From Saprospiraceae bacterium (GTDB lineage: Bacteria; Bacteroidota; Bacteroidia; Chitinophagales; Saprospiraceae), in the NCBI GenBank assembly GCA_019638455.1, contig JAHBTU010000002.1, forward strand, positions 468,501-532,500: a stretch of 64,000 nucleotides of DNA, given 5' to 3'. The position numbers and the translations under genes are program-made. The number at the start of each line of letters is the position of its first letter. Position 1 is the first letter of the stretch. Below are positions 46,300 to 53,907 of this stretch, piece after piece. Under the pieces are notes generated by a model. It had not been told where the DNA came from. It made no database searches and saw only the letters and a program-made list of their open reading frames with translations.

Positions 46300-47172
46300 C
46301 TACGCCTTTGTCAAATCCGCAATGACGATTTTCCGCATTTTCAGCATGGCCGCCATCGCGGTTTGTGCCACTGCCGGGTCGGGGTCGGAGAGCAGGCGCG
46401 GCAGGGCTTCGGGGACGATTTGCCACGACACACCGAACTTGTCTTTGAGCCAGCCGCACATACTTTCCTCGCCGCCGTCGGCAGTCAGTTTTTCCCAGAA
46501 AAAATCAACTTCGTCCTGTGTGTCGCAATGGACGACAAATGATATGGCTTCGTTGAACGTGAACGTTTCTTTCATCGGGTGGTCCATGGCCATGAAAGTT
46601 TGCCCGCAGAGGCTGAACTGGGCGTGTTTCACCGTTCCTTCCCGGCCAGGTTCACCGGCTCCATAGTGCATTATGCCAGTGATGGAGGAGTCGCCGAACA
46701 AAGAAGTATAAAAGCGTACGGCTGCTTCGGCCCTGTCCTGCTGTTCTCCGGCGAACAGGAGCGATGGCGTGAATTTTTGATGTCCCGTGTCCTCCAATTT
46801 GCCGAGTGAAATTTGCCACGAAAGGCCGTAGCGGTCTTGAACCCAACCGTATTTTTCGCTCCAGGCGTATTTGTCGAGCGGCATCAGCGCCATGCCGCCT
46901 TCCGAGAGTTTTTGCCATACGGCATCGGTTTCAGCCTCCGTCTCACAAGTAACGTAAAAGGAAATGGAGGGGTTGAATTTGAATTGCGGGCCGCCGTTAA
47001 GGGCGCTGAATGGCTGCCCGTCGAGTGAAAAATTAGCGACCAGTACCCGCCCTTCGTTGCGCATGACATCGCCGACTTTCGAGTTTTTGAAAATGGAGGT
47101 GTAAAACTTGGCGGCTTCTTCAGCTTGGCCGTCGAACCAGAGGAAGGGCGTAATTTTGTTAGTTGTTGCCAT
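46300..47172 (-). CDS. Two-domain VOC/PhnB-like protein
   Basis: 290 residues with two tandem PhnB-like (3-demethylubiquinone-9 3-methyltransferase-like) VOC domains. The first begins ITPFLWFDGQAEEAAKFYTSIF and ends KYGWVQDRYGLSWQI. The second begins FTPSLLFAGEQQDRAEAAVRFYTSLFGDS and ends WLKDKFGVSWQIVP. These are vicinal-oxygen-chelate folds without an established enzymatic role. About 30 residues follow the second domain. Confidence 0.85.
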   Translation of the reverse strand: MATTNKITPFLWFDGQAEEAAKFYTSIFKNSKVGDVMRNEGRVLVANFSLDGQPFSALNGGPQFKFNPSISFYVTCETEAETDAVWQKLSEGGMALMPLDKYAWSEKYGWVQDRYGLSWQISLGKLEDTGHQKFTPSLLFAGEQQDRAEAAVRFYTSLFGDSSITGIMHYGAGEPGREGTVKHAQFSLCGQTFMAMDHPMKETFTFNEAISFVVHCDTQDEVDFFWEKLTADGGEESMCGWLKDKFGVSWQIVPEALPRLLSDPDPAVAQTAMAAMLKMRKIVIADLTKA

Positions 47173-47208
47173 CGCTTCTTTTATGTTTTTGTTTGTTTAG
47201 AATTAATC

Positions 47209-47275
47209 ACAGAGGCACAGAGTTTTTTTGGTGAAAATCAAGCGTTTGCCTTCTCCGTGACTCTGTCTCTCTGTG
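47209..47275. terminator. Imperfect palindrome of the CACAGAGGCACAGAG type
   Basis: Arms 47209-47224 and 47260-47275 pair at 14 of 16 positions, with 35 bases between. It lies upstream of the VOC gene and downstream-facing of nothing obvious, so it may be a dispersed repeat rather than a terminator. It is AT-rich inside and ends in TTTAAA. Confidence 0.35.
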
Positions 47276-47284
47276 TTTAAAAAA

Positions 47285-47659
47285 TCATTTCTTCTTCGCC
47301 GTTTTTTCCAAAATCTGTTCGATTCGGAATTGTGTGATTCGAGTAATCAAGTCCAACGGCATGGGTTTGTCGAGCGGAAATTGAACCGAACCTTTGCCCG
47401 TTTTGTAGCCTGAAAGTTCTTCTTTGAAGGCTTCGCCTCCGGTCGGTGTCGGGTAAAAACCGATGTGATTTTTGAAGCCGGCGAAATAAACCAAGTAGGT
47501 TTTATGAAGCCGGAACGTCGGAATGCCATAGCTGATGGCCTCTTCCGCGTCGGGTGCGACTTGTTTTATAGTCGCCCGTACCTGTTCCAAAATGGCTTGA
47601 ACTTCTTTTGGAAAACCGGCGATATACTCGTCAATGTTGGAGGGTTTTGCCGTCGTCAT
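47285..47659 (-). CDS. DUF1801/YdhG-like iron-chaperone-type protein
   Basis: 124 residues: IDEYIAGFPKEVQAILEQVRATIKQVAPDAEEAISYGIPTFRL is the DUF1801 (frataxin-like fold) signature, followed by FAGFKNHIGFYPTPTG and GSVQFPLDKPMPLDLITRI. The family includes Fra/YdhG-like iron-binding proteins, but most are uncharacterised. The ATG at 47659 excludes a spurious extension into the repeats upstream. Confidence 0.85.
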   Translation of the reverse strand: MTTAKPSNIDEYIAGFPKEVQAILEQVRATIKQVAPDAEEAISYGIPTFRLHKTYLVYFAGFKNHIGFYPTPTGGEAFKEELSGYKTGKGSVQFPLDKPMPLDLITRITQFRIEQILEKTAKKK

Positions 47660-47692
47660 GGCAGATGTTTTTCGTTTGAAAAAAAGGTTATG

Positions 47693-47812
47693 AAGGGGTT
47701 GATGAAGGTTGATAAGGGTTGATGAAGGTTGATAAGGGTTGATAAGGGTTGATAAGGGTTGATAATCAACCTTCATCAACCTTCATCAACCCTTATCAAC
47801 CTTCATCAACCT
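47693..47812. repeat. 10-bp GGTTGATAAG tandem array folded into one long palindrome
   Basis: About seven GGTTGAT(A/G)A(G/A) units run up to a centre near 47763 (TTGATAATCAA), after which the complementary units (CAACCTTCAT, CAACCCTTAT) run in the other direction. The right end touches the stop of the VOC gene at 47811. A very stable hairpin is expected. Confidence 0.8.
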
Positions 47813-48239
47813 AAGATTTCGGATACGCGTAACTCACCATCCACTGCACACCGAATGCATCGGTCAGCATCCCAAAGTAGGAACCCCAGAACGAATCTGC
47901 CATTGGCATAAAAACCTGACCGCCTGCCGACAAGCCGTTGAACAAACGGTCAGCTTCCTCTTTGCTGTCGGCTGTGATGGAGATATTAAAAAGATTGCCC
48001 TGCACGCCCGTTCCAAAGGCGGGCGGGCAGTCACTGCCCATCAGCATACAATGTTGGCCGACTGGCAGCGCGACGTGCAGGATGCCATTAGGGTCGGCGC
48101 CTTCCATGTTAGGCATTCCGGGCGGCACGTCGCCGAAGCGCGAGAGGTCGGCAAACTCGCCGCCGAACACGGATTTGTAGAGATTGAAGGCTTGTTCGCA
48201 GGTACCGTTGAAGTTGAGGTACGAATTGAGAAATGGCAT
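47811..48239 (-). CDS. VOC/PhnB-like protein
   Basis: 142 residues: a single PhnB-type VOC domain with LNSYLNFNGTCEQAFNLYKSVFGGEF at the start, then MGSDCPPAFG and SADRLFNGLS-like EEADRLFNGLSAGGQVFMP, and the end FWGSYFGMLTDAFGVQWMVSY. It shares the fold with the gene at 46300 and is part of the same cluster. Ligand unknown. Confidence 0.85.
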   Translation of the reverse strand: MPFLNSYLNFNGTCEQAFNLYKSVFGGEFADLSRFGDVPPGMPNMEGADPNGILHVALPVGQHCMLMGSDCPPAFGTGVQGNLFNISITADSKEEADRLFNGLSAGGQVFMPMADSFWGSYFGMLTDAFGVQWMVSYAYPKS

Positions 48240-48303
48240 GGTCGTGTGAATTTTGAAATGAAATGATGTGGTGGTAAAATCAAGCGAATAGAGGAGCGGA
48301 ACC

Positions 48304-48672
48304 TCATGGCTGTTGTTGCAATTTGTGGTGCTGAATGTAGGAAACCACTAAAGGCGCGAAGAACAGTAGCGGAAAAATCACCTGAAAACTGAAGCCGTCC
48401 ACCGCCCAATTGCTCACGCTGGCACCGATGAAATTGAGGGTAAACCCGGCGTAAGCCCATTCTTTCAACCTCGCCGGAACGAAAGGCAGCACGAGAACGA
48501 GCGAACCGATTATGCTAAAAACATTGACCATCGGGCCAAAGTAGGGCGGATAGCCGTAGTGCGCCATAGCCGCTTTTGACGTCTCGGAACCGAAGAACAC
48601 GATGGTCAGAATGCCGCACCAAAAGAAAATGATGGAGGTGGCAATCCAGAAAACGATTTTTGTTTTTTTCAC
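48304..48672 (-). CDS. DoxX-like small membrane protein
   Basis: 122 residues with four hydrophobic segments (IVFWIATSIIFFWCGILTIVFF, FGPMVNVFSIIGSLVLVLPFV, WAYAGFTLNFIGASVSNW, VIFPLLFFAPLVVSYI). The pattern matches the DoxX-like family common beside AHSA1 and VOC genes. Its biochemical role is unknown. Confidence 0.75.
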   Translation of the reverse strand: MKKTKIVFWIATSIIFFWCGILTIVFFGSETSKAAMAHYGYPPYFGPMVNVFSIIGSLVLVLPFVPARLKEWAYAGFTLNFIGASVSNWAVDGFSFQVIFPLLFFAPLVVSYIQHHKLQQQP

Positions 48673-48708
48673 AATGCTTAAAATTTTAGAAGTTGCCAGT
48701 GTTGTTGG

Positions 48709-49119
48709 TCAAGATTGTTCGGGCAGTTGCGATTCGTCCATGTAGAGGATTTCCCATTGATGGCCGTCCAAATCGGCGAAACTGTGCTGGTACATCCAGC
48801 CGTGATCCTGCGGTTCGGTATAGAGGGTTCCGCCTAATTTGACCGCTTTCGCCACCGTGTTTTGCACCTTGTCGCGGGAAGCCGCGTCCAGCGCAATCAG
48901 CACCTCGGTCGCCGTTTTCGCGTCGCTGATTTTTTTGCGGGTGAACGTTTGAAAGAACGGCTCGGTGAGCAGCATGGCGAAAATGCTGTCACTGATGACC
49001 ATGCAAGCCGCTTTCTCGTCGGTGAATTGCGGGTTGAACGTGAAGCCCAAGCCCGAGAAGAATGCCATTGACTTGTCAAGGTCTTTCACCGGGAGATTGA
49101 TAAAAACCTTTGTAGCCAT
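48709..49119 (-). CDS. VOC/glyoxalase-like protein
   Basis: 136 residues: FINLPVKDLDKSMAFFSGLGFTFNPQFTDEKAACMVISD followed by DHGWMYQHSFADLDGHQWEILYMDESQLPEQ, the standard VOC betaalphabeta-betabetabeta pattern with a C-terminal DGHQWE metal-binding-like motif. It is the promoter-proximal gene of the minus-strand cluster, divergent from the GlxA-type regulator across a repeat element. Confidence 0.85.
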   Translation of the reverse strand: MATKVFINLPVKDLDKSMAFFSGLGFTFNPQFTDEKAACMVISDSIFAMLLTEPFFQTFTRKKISDAKTATEVLIALDAASRDKVQNTVAKAVKLGGTLYTEPQDHGWMYQHSFADLDGHQWEILYMDESQLPEQS

Positions 49120-49267
49120 TGTTTAAGATGCTAATTGTTTTAAAATTATGATGACACAAAGGTAAGGGCAGCCAAAAGACCTGTGTGAGGGGCAAAAGCG
49201 ACAGAAGGGAGGGTAAATTACGACATTTTTTGTTTTGAAAACTTTTTTACTTTTGCTCTCCCGAATT

Positions 49268-49460
49268 AACATCTGCCATCTTGTAACCGCCGCTTTCAAT
49301 CGGCGGCCAAGCCAAATCCACCAAATACATCTATCTTCTTTGCAGCGCATCACATCATTTCGGGTTTTATATGCTGATGTTTTGTAAAGATGTTGGATGT
49401 GATGAGAGAGCTTGCCTGTTCCTCCGACTAAAGTTCGGAGGTTACAAGATGTTAGATGTT
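49268..49460. repeat. Compound palindromic element, copy A
   Basis: Outer 20-bp arms AACATCTGCCATCTTGTAAC (49268-49287) and its inverted partner (49441-49460) match at 18 of 20. Just inside each arm is a hairpin (CCGCCG/CGGCGG at about 49288-49306, CCTCCGA/TTCGGAGG at about 49421-49440). The centre has a further imperfect inverted repeat (CATCTATCTTCTTTGC region). The whole copies the layout of 57482-57673. It makes up about half of the gap 49120-49532, and the rest is featureless. Confidence 0.7.
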
Positions 49461-49532
49461 AGCCTTCCAGATAATCCTAAACCCATTATACCCCTCAAAC
49501 ACTCAAGCACTCACAAACTCGAACACTCAACC

Positions 49533-50513
49533 ATGAAACACATCTCCATCCTCGTCCCCGAATCATCCGTGCTCGACAGCATCACTGCGCCGCGCTACCT
49601 GTTCACGGCGGTCAATAATTTCCTCGCCCAAGCCGGGCAGCCGCCCCTGTTCGATGTGCATCTCGTCGGCTTGCAAAAAGAAGTTCGGCTGCACGACGGC
49701 CTCTTTTCCGTCCATGCTGATTCGGTGATTCAGGACGTGAAAAAAACCGACCTGATTGTCGTCCCCGCCCTCTTTGGTGACCTGAACGCAGCGCTCGCTC
49801 TGAACAAGGATTTTCTCCCCTGGATACGGGCGCAACACAAAAACGGCGCGGAAGTCGCCAGCCTGTGCGTCGGGGCGTTTTTGCTGGCTTCGACGGGTTT
49901 GCTAGAAGGGAAAATATGCTCGACGCACTGGCTCTTCGCCCACGAATTCCGGCGGATGTTCCCCAACGTGACACTCGTGGCTGATAAAATCGTGACCGAG
50001 GAGCAGCGCATCTACACAAGCGGCGGCGCCAATTCGTACTGGAATCTGCTGCTCTATCTGGTGGAAAAATACACCGACCGCTCAATGGCGATTCTCGCCG
50101 CAAAGTTTTTCGCCGTCGAAATTGACCGCAATAGCCAGTCGGCGTTTATGATGTTCAACGGGCAAAAAGGCCACGAGGACGAGCCGATTCGGCAGGCGCA
50201 GACTTTCATCGAGGAAAACGTGACGGCCAAAATCTCGATAGAAGACCTCGCTTCCAAGTTCGCCATTGGGCGGCGCAACTTCGAGCGGCGTTTCAAAAAG
50301 GCGACGAACAACACGCCCGTCGAGTACATCCAACGGGTGAAAATAGAGGCGGCCAAAAAATGGCTCGAAACTGGCCGCAAAAACGTGAACGAGGTGATGT
50401 ACGACGTGGGCTACTCCGATGTCAAGGCCTTCCGCTCGGTGTTCAAAAAAGTGACAGGGTTGTCGCCGATGGAGTATCGGAGCAAGTATAATCGGGGGGC
50501 GGTGAGGGTTTGA
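49533..50513 (+). CDS. GlxA-type AraC-family regulator (DJ-1/PfpI domain plus HTH)
   Basis: 326 residues. An N-terminal DJ-1/PfpI-like domain (about 1-190) contains VASLCVGAFLLASTGLLEGKICSTHW, where the nucleophile-elbow Cys sits. A C-terminal AraC-type double HTH (about 220-320) has ISIEDLASKFAIGRRNFERRFKKATNNTPVEYIQRVKIEAAKKWL and VMYDVGYSDVKAFRSVFKKVTGLSPMEYRSKY. Start 49533 is chosen because the longer frame runs back through the repeat. It probably controls the divergent small-protein cluster. Confidence 0.9.
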   Translation: MKHISILVPESSVLDSITAPRYLFTAVNNFLAQAGQPPLFDVHLVGLQKEVRLHDGLFSVHADSVIQDVKKTDLIVVPALFGDLNAALALNKDFLPWIRAQHKNGAEVASLCVGAFLLASTGLLEGKICSTHWLFAHEFRRMFPNVTLVADKIVTEEQRIYTSGGANSYWNLLLYLVEKYTDRSMAILAAKFFAVEIDRNSQSAFMMFNGQKGHEDEPIRQAQTFIEENVTAKISIEDLASKFAIGRRNFERRFKKATNNTPVEYIQRVKIEAAKKWLETGRKNVNEVMYDVGYSDVKAFRSVFKKVTGLSPMEYRSKYNRGAVRV

Positions 50514-50561
50514 GGTGAAACCGAAAGGATAGTTTCGCGGCGGGCAAACTGGCACATGCAT

Positions 50562-50591
50562 TTTGTTAGGATGAGAAAATCCCTACTTTTG
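50562..50591 (+). promoter_or_regulatory. Bacteroidota promoter (TTTG, 18 bases, TACTTTTG) for the PIN toxin-antitoxin pair
   Basis: A -33 TTTG (50562-50565), an 18-base spacer and a -7 TACTTTTG (50584-50591) match the phylum consensus fully. The start codon at 50604 follows after 12 bases, implying a nearly leaderless transcript. Confidence 0.65.
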
Positions 50592-50603
50592 TAAGCAAAA
50601 TAA

Positions 50604-50861
50604 ATGACGATGACGACTTCAGCAACCGAAGCAGCCACCAAACTCAACCCTGTGCAAATGCACCTTCTGGAATTGTTCTCCCGAACCATGACAGAGCGCG
50701 AACTGCTGGAAATCAAGGAATTGCTGGCGCAGTACTATGCCCGCAAAGCCGACGAGGTGCTGGATGAAATTTGGGAAAAACGCGGCTACACAAAAGCCTC
50801 CTTCAAAAAAGCGACTCAAAATCTGCATCTCCGTAGCAAAAAACGCCCGGCCAATCCGTGA
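50604..50861 (+). CDS. Small helical protein, probable antitoxin of the PIN pair
   Basis: 85 residues with no family I recognise. It is mostly helical and charged: LNPVQMHLLELFSRTMTERELLEIKELLAQYYARKADEVLDEIWEKRGYTKASF. Its stop overlaps the GTG start of the PIN toxin gene by 4 bases (GTGA), it has its own promoter, and its size fits an antitoxin. The role is inferred from context only. A start at 50610 is also possible. Confidence 0.65.
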   Translation: MTMTTSATEAATKLNPVQMHLLELFSRTMTERELLEIKELLAQYYARKADEVLDEIWEKRGYTKASFKKATQNLHLRSKKRPANP

Positions 50862-51271
50862 CCATTGTCCTCGACACAAACTGCCTCGTCCAGATTGTCC
50901 CCCGACTGGCAGAGCATCGCTGGATGTACGATGCCATCTTGCGCGGAGAAATCCAGTTGGCCGTGACGACCGATATTCTTGATGAGTACACGGAAGTGTT
51001 GGATGAGTTTTTCGGGAGCGATGTGCTTGGAAACCTTGTTACAAAAACGATACTTGAACTCCCCGGCACCCGGCAAATCACTGTTTATGTTCGCTGGAAA
51101 TTGATTGCCGACGACCCTGACGACGACAAGTTTGTTGACTGCGCCATTGCTGCCAACGCAGACTTTATCGTGACCGATGATCGACATTTCAAGGTGTTGA
51201 AAAAAATTGACTTTCCGAAAGTAGTCGCCATGAAACTCTCTGATTTTCAGAAGTTTTGGCAGAATCGGTAA
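50858..51271 (+). CDS. PIN-domain toxin-like ribonuclease
   Basis: 137 residues of the COG1569-type PIN family (putative toxin component). The acidic active site is formed by VLDTNCLVQIV (first Asp), the Glu region TDILDEYTEVLDEFF, and DDPDDDKFVDCAIAANADFIVTDDRHF. PIN domains cleave RNA with a Mg2+ or Mn2+ ion. It starts with GTG at 50858, coupled to the upstream gene. The pair borders the DGR/Roco island, and its antitoxin is unusual. Confidence 0.85.
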   Translation: MTIVLDTNCLVQIVPRLAEHRWMYDAILRGEIQLAVTTDILDEYTEVLDEFFGSDVLGNLVTKTILELPGTRQITVYVRWKLIADDPDDDKFVDCAIAANADFIVTDDRHFKVLKKIDFPKVVAMKLSDFQKFWQNR

Positions 51272-51388
51272 GTGACTTTGTTGCACGCAGGAAAGTGATG
51301 TTTGGCTGGCGGTTGTTTTGAAACCGTTTGATTCTCCCGCACCATTGCGCGGGGTTGTAAGACCCTCGCTCGACATGATGCGATTCAG

Positions 51389-53572
51389 TCACTTCCCCAG
51401 TAAAGACAACGCCGCGTGGCGCAAACGCGCCTTTCCCTTTCTCAACTCTTCGAAGCTAATCCGTTCTTCACGATACGCTTTTTCGATATCCCTCAAACTG
51501 CTGATGTGATTGGACGCGTCCGGGTACGCGCTTTTCATGGCCTCAAACGCCTTCAGCAAATCCCCGTCCTCAATCCATCCCAGCAGCAGTTCCCGGTCCA
51601 ATGGAGCGGTCTTACCCCCCAATTCATTGGCAAACACCCCGTCGAGCAGCTCTCGGACATTGACCATGTAAAAACCCTCCTGGCACTGCACAGGCTGTCC
51701 GGCCCGCTCGGCGCGATCCAGATTGCTTCGCGAAAAATAGTGCGGTACGGGCAGTTCCTTGCACACCGCGCAATGGCAGGGGATTTTCTGCTCCACCCGC
51801 ATGCGCTCGTTGAAGTGGAAGCCCCGGTTGATGGCATCAATATCGCGGGCGATGATGCCCAGCAGTTCCTTGGCGGCTCGCCCGCCGCTATCGGAGCGCA
51901 GGCTGATGCGCTTGTCGCGGTAGCTCTCCACGACCTCTACCCGCGCGCCGTTTTCGCCGAACACTGCCCCGCGCTTCCACATCACCGGTGGCGATTCGAG
52001 CAGGTGGTGCTGCCGCACGATGAGCCGCGCGATGATGTCCTTGGGCATGAACGTGTACTGGTAGTGCAGTTGGAGTACGGTCGAAGCGCCCCAGGCGTAG
52101 CCTTCGGGCGGGTCGTCGGGCAGCAGCGAGGGCACGATGTACAGCCCCTCCTGCTCCGGTGCGCGGTAGCAGAGCTCGAATTTTTCCATGAGCAGGAGCA
52201 ACTCCTCGAAGTACTCCTCGTACTCGGCGCAGTGCCACACCGCGTCGAGGTCGGCGCGGGTGAAATGGCCGTTGTCGCCTTTTTTGCGGGTGTGGTCCAG
52301 CACGCTGTACACCGCCTGCGTGGCCCATTCGGGGCGCAGGATGACCATTTTGTTCAGCCCGGCCACGTCGCGGAAGTGCAGGAACGCGCCGAGGTCGTGC
52401 AGGAAATCGAGCAGGAAGTCCTGCCGTTCTTTCTCTTTGATACCTTCTTGGTTGCAGATTTTTCGGAACTCGCCGAGCGGGATATGGTCGGCGTCTATCG
52501 CCTCCAGCCGATGGCGGATGACGACCCACTTTTTGGGCACCTGCTCGCCGCGCTCGAACTGGGGCAGGCTGCGGATGCTGCGCTCGATGTGCCGGCGCAG
52601 GGCCACCGCCCCCTCGCGGTCGGCGACGAGGTTGACGACCGTGGGGCGGCCTTCCTGCACGTTGGGGTAGTCGCGGCGCAGGTCGCTCATAGGCAATACA
52701 GGCTGCATGTCGCCCTTTTGGTTCACCACGAGCAGCAGGCGGCTGTCCTGGCCGTATATTTCCTGCATTTGCAGCCAGTAGTCGAACTGCTCTTCCTTGC
52801 GCCCGTCGCACAGCAGCACATAGAGCGATTTTTTGGTGAGAAAAAACCGGTGCGTGGCGTGGTACACCTCCTGCCCGCCAAAGTCCCAGAGGTGCATGGT
52901 GAACGCCGGCGCGGCATCGGTCAGTTGGAGTTTGGTCACCACAATGCCCGGCGTGCTGTCCTTCACCGCATCAGGCGGTGCGGCATCAGGGTTTTCCACC
53001 TTGCGGGCGAGCGTGGTCTTGCCCGCGCCCGCGTCGCCGAGGATGAGCATTTTGGCCTCATAGACCACCTCGGCGCCTTGCTCGGCGATTTCCCGGAAAT
53101 AGTTGTGCAGCGCAAAACGCCCCTGTCGCACCACCTCCGGCGGCGGCGTGGTCAGTGCCTCGTTGCCTTGCAGCCACAAGTGCTCCAGTTGGTCGGCTAA
53201 CCCGTCGGGCAGCGCAAACTCGGTCAGTTGGTTGTCGCAGAGGTCGAGGTAGCGGAGGTTCGGCATTTTCTCCAGATCCGGCAGATTGGTGAGTTTGTTT
53301 TTCCGCAGGTTGAGCGCTTCGAGGCGGTCGAGGGGCAGCCCGGCGGCTATTTGTTGCCATTGTTGGTCGTCGAGGTCGAGGCCGCCGAGGTGCAGTCCGC
53401 CCAGCGTGCCGTCGGGGTGCAGGGCGTACTGCGGCATCCAGCCGCCTTCGCGCTGCGGGTCGTTGCGGCAGGCCATGGCGTTGCGCACAGGGTCGTAACC
53501 GTGCGTCGGGGCCGGGTGGAGCGGCCTACCGAGCAGGGATTCGAGTTTGGTGATGGTTGCGGGTGTTTCCAT
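51389..53572 (-). CDS. Roco-type GTPase (LRR-Roc-COR) with EAD11-like C-terminus
   Basis: 727 residues from the ATG at 53572, and the frame can be extended to 53692. Leucine-rich repeats fill about 57-140 (LEALNLRKNKLTNLPDLEKMPNL, LRYLDLCDNQL). The Roc GTPase domain has the P-loop GDAGAGKTT (179-187), G3 DFGGQE (230-235) and G4-like NQKGD (284-288). A COR domain follows at about 350-600. The last 65 residues (GWIEDGDLLKAFEAMKSAYPDA, then REERISFEELRKGKARLRHA) resemble effector-associated domain EAD11, an adaptor of bacterial conflict systems. This last call is by eye. The ATG lies 177 bases past the template repeat, same strand as the DGR. Confidence 0.85.
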   Translation of the reverse strand: METPATITKLESLLGRPLHPAPTHGYDPVRNAMACRNDPQREGGWMPQYALHPDGTLGGLHLGGLDLDDQQWQQIAAGLPLDRLEALNLRKNKLTNLPDLEKMPNLRYLDLCDNQLTEFALPDGLADQLEHLWLQGNEALTTPPPEVVRQGRFALHNYFREIAEQGAEVVYEAKMLILGDAGAGKTTLARKVENPDAAPPDAVKDSTPGIVVTKLQLTDAAPAFTMHLWDFGGQEVYHATHRFFLTKKSLYVLLCDGRKEEQFDYWLQMQEIYGQDSRLLLVVNQKGDMQPVLPMSDLRRDYPNVQEGRPTVVNLVADREGAVALRRHIERSIRSLPQFERGEQVPKKWVVIRHRLEAIDADHIPLGEFRKICNQEGIKEKERQDFLLDFLHDLGAFLHFRDVAGLNKMVILRPEWATQAVYSVLDHTRKKGDNGHFTRADLDAVWHCAEYEEYFEELLLLMEKFELCYRAPEQEGLYIVPSLLPDDPPEGYAWGASTVLQLHYQYTFMPKDIIARLIVRQHHLLESPPVMWKRGAVFGENGARVEVVESYRDKRISLRSDSGGRAAKELLGIIARDIDAINRGFHFNERMRVEQKIPCHCAVCKELPVPHYFSRSNLDRAERAGQPVQCQEGFYMVNVRELLDGVFANELGGKTAPLDRELLLGWIEDGDLLKAFEAMKSAYPDASNHISSLRDIEKAYREERISFEELRKGKARLRHAALSLLGK

Positions 53573-53728
53573 ATCGCAAGCGGTTGTTTTTTCAATAAAA
53601 TAAGCGGCGGGTCTTTCGGTCGTGACGTGCCTACTCGCGCCGCCGCCTTTTCGGCCCGGTTGCCCGGGCCGCGTTTTTGTCCTCCCGAACACTCGGGGGG
53701 AACGGGACTATCGCCTGTTCAGTGGAAG

Positions 53729-53749
53729 CCGTCCGGCCTTCCCGTGAGC
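53729..53749. repeat. 21-bp sequence inverted relative to the VR flank
   Basis: CCGTCCGGCCTTCCCGTGAGC directly abuts the template repeat. Its reverse complement, with one mismatch, lies at 55485-55505, immediately past the stop codon of the variable gene. The meaning is unknown, but paired inverted segments or hairpins next to VR sequences are known to aid DGR target recognition. Confidence 0.6.
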
Positions 53750-53882
53750 TGCAGGGACAAAGCCAAGCGGAAACCGAGATTGTTGTCGCGGTTGTCCGGC
53801 TCGTTGTTGTTGCGATAGGCCGGGCGGCAGTTCTGCGGGTTGTTGCCCCAGTTGCCGCCGCGGATGACGCGGTTGACGCCCT
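53749..53882 (-). repeat. DGR template repeat (TR)
   Basis: 134 bp that align without gaps to 55518-55651 (offset 1769). Read on the minus strand it is a non-coding image of the variable C-terminus with many AAC codons, as in DGR templates (translated pattern RGGNWGNNPQN, RNNNEPDNRDNN). Of 30 template adenines (T on the plus strand) 16 differ in the VR, and of 104 other bases only one does (53768/55537). It lies between the RT stop (53908) and the Roco gene. The segment 53573-53728 shows only a GC-rich hairpin-prone stretch. Confidence 0.93.
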
Positions 53883-53907
53883 ATGGCGATAGACCTTGTT
53901 CTTTCAT

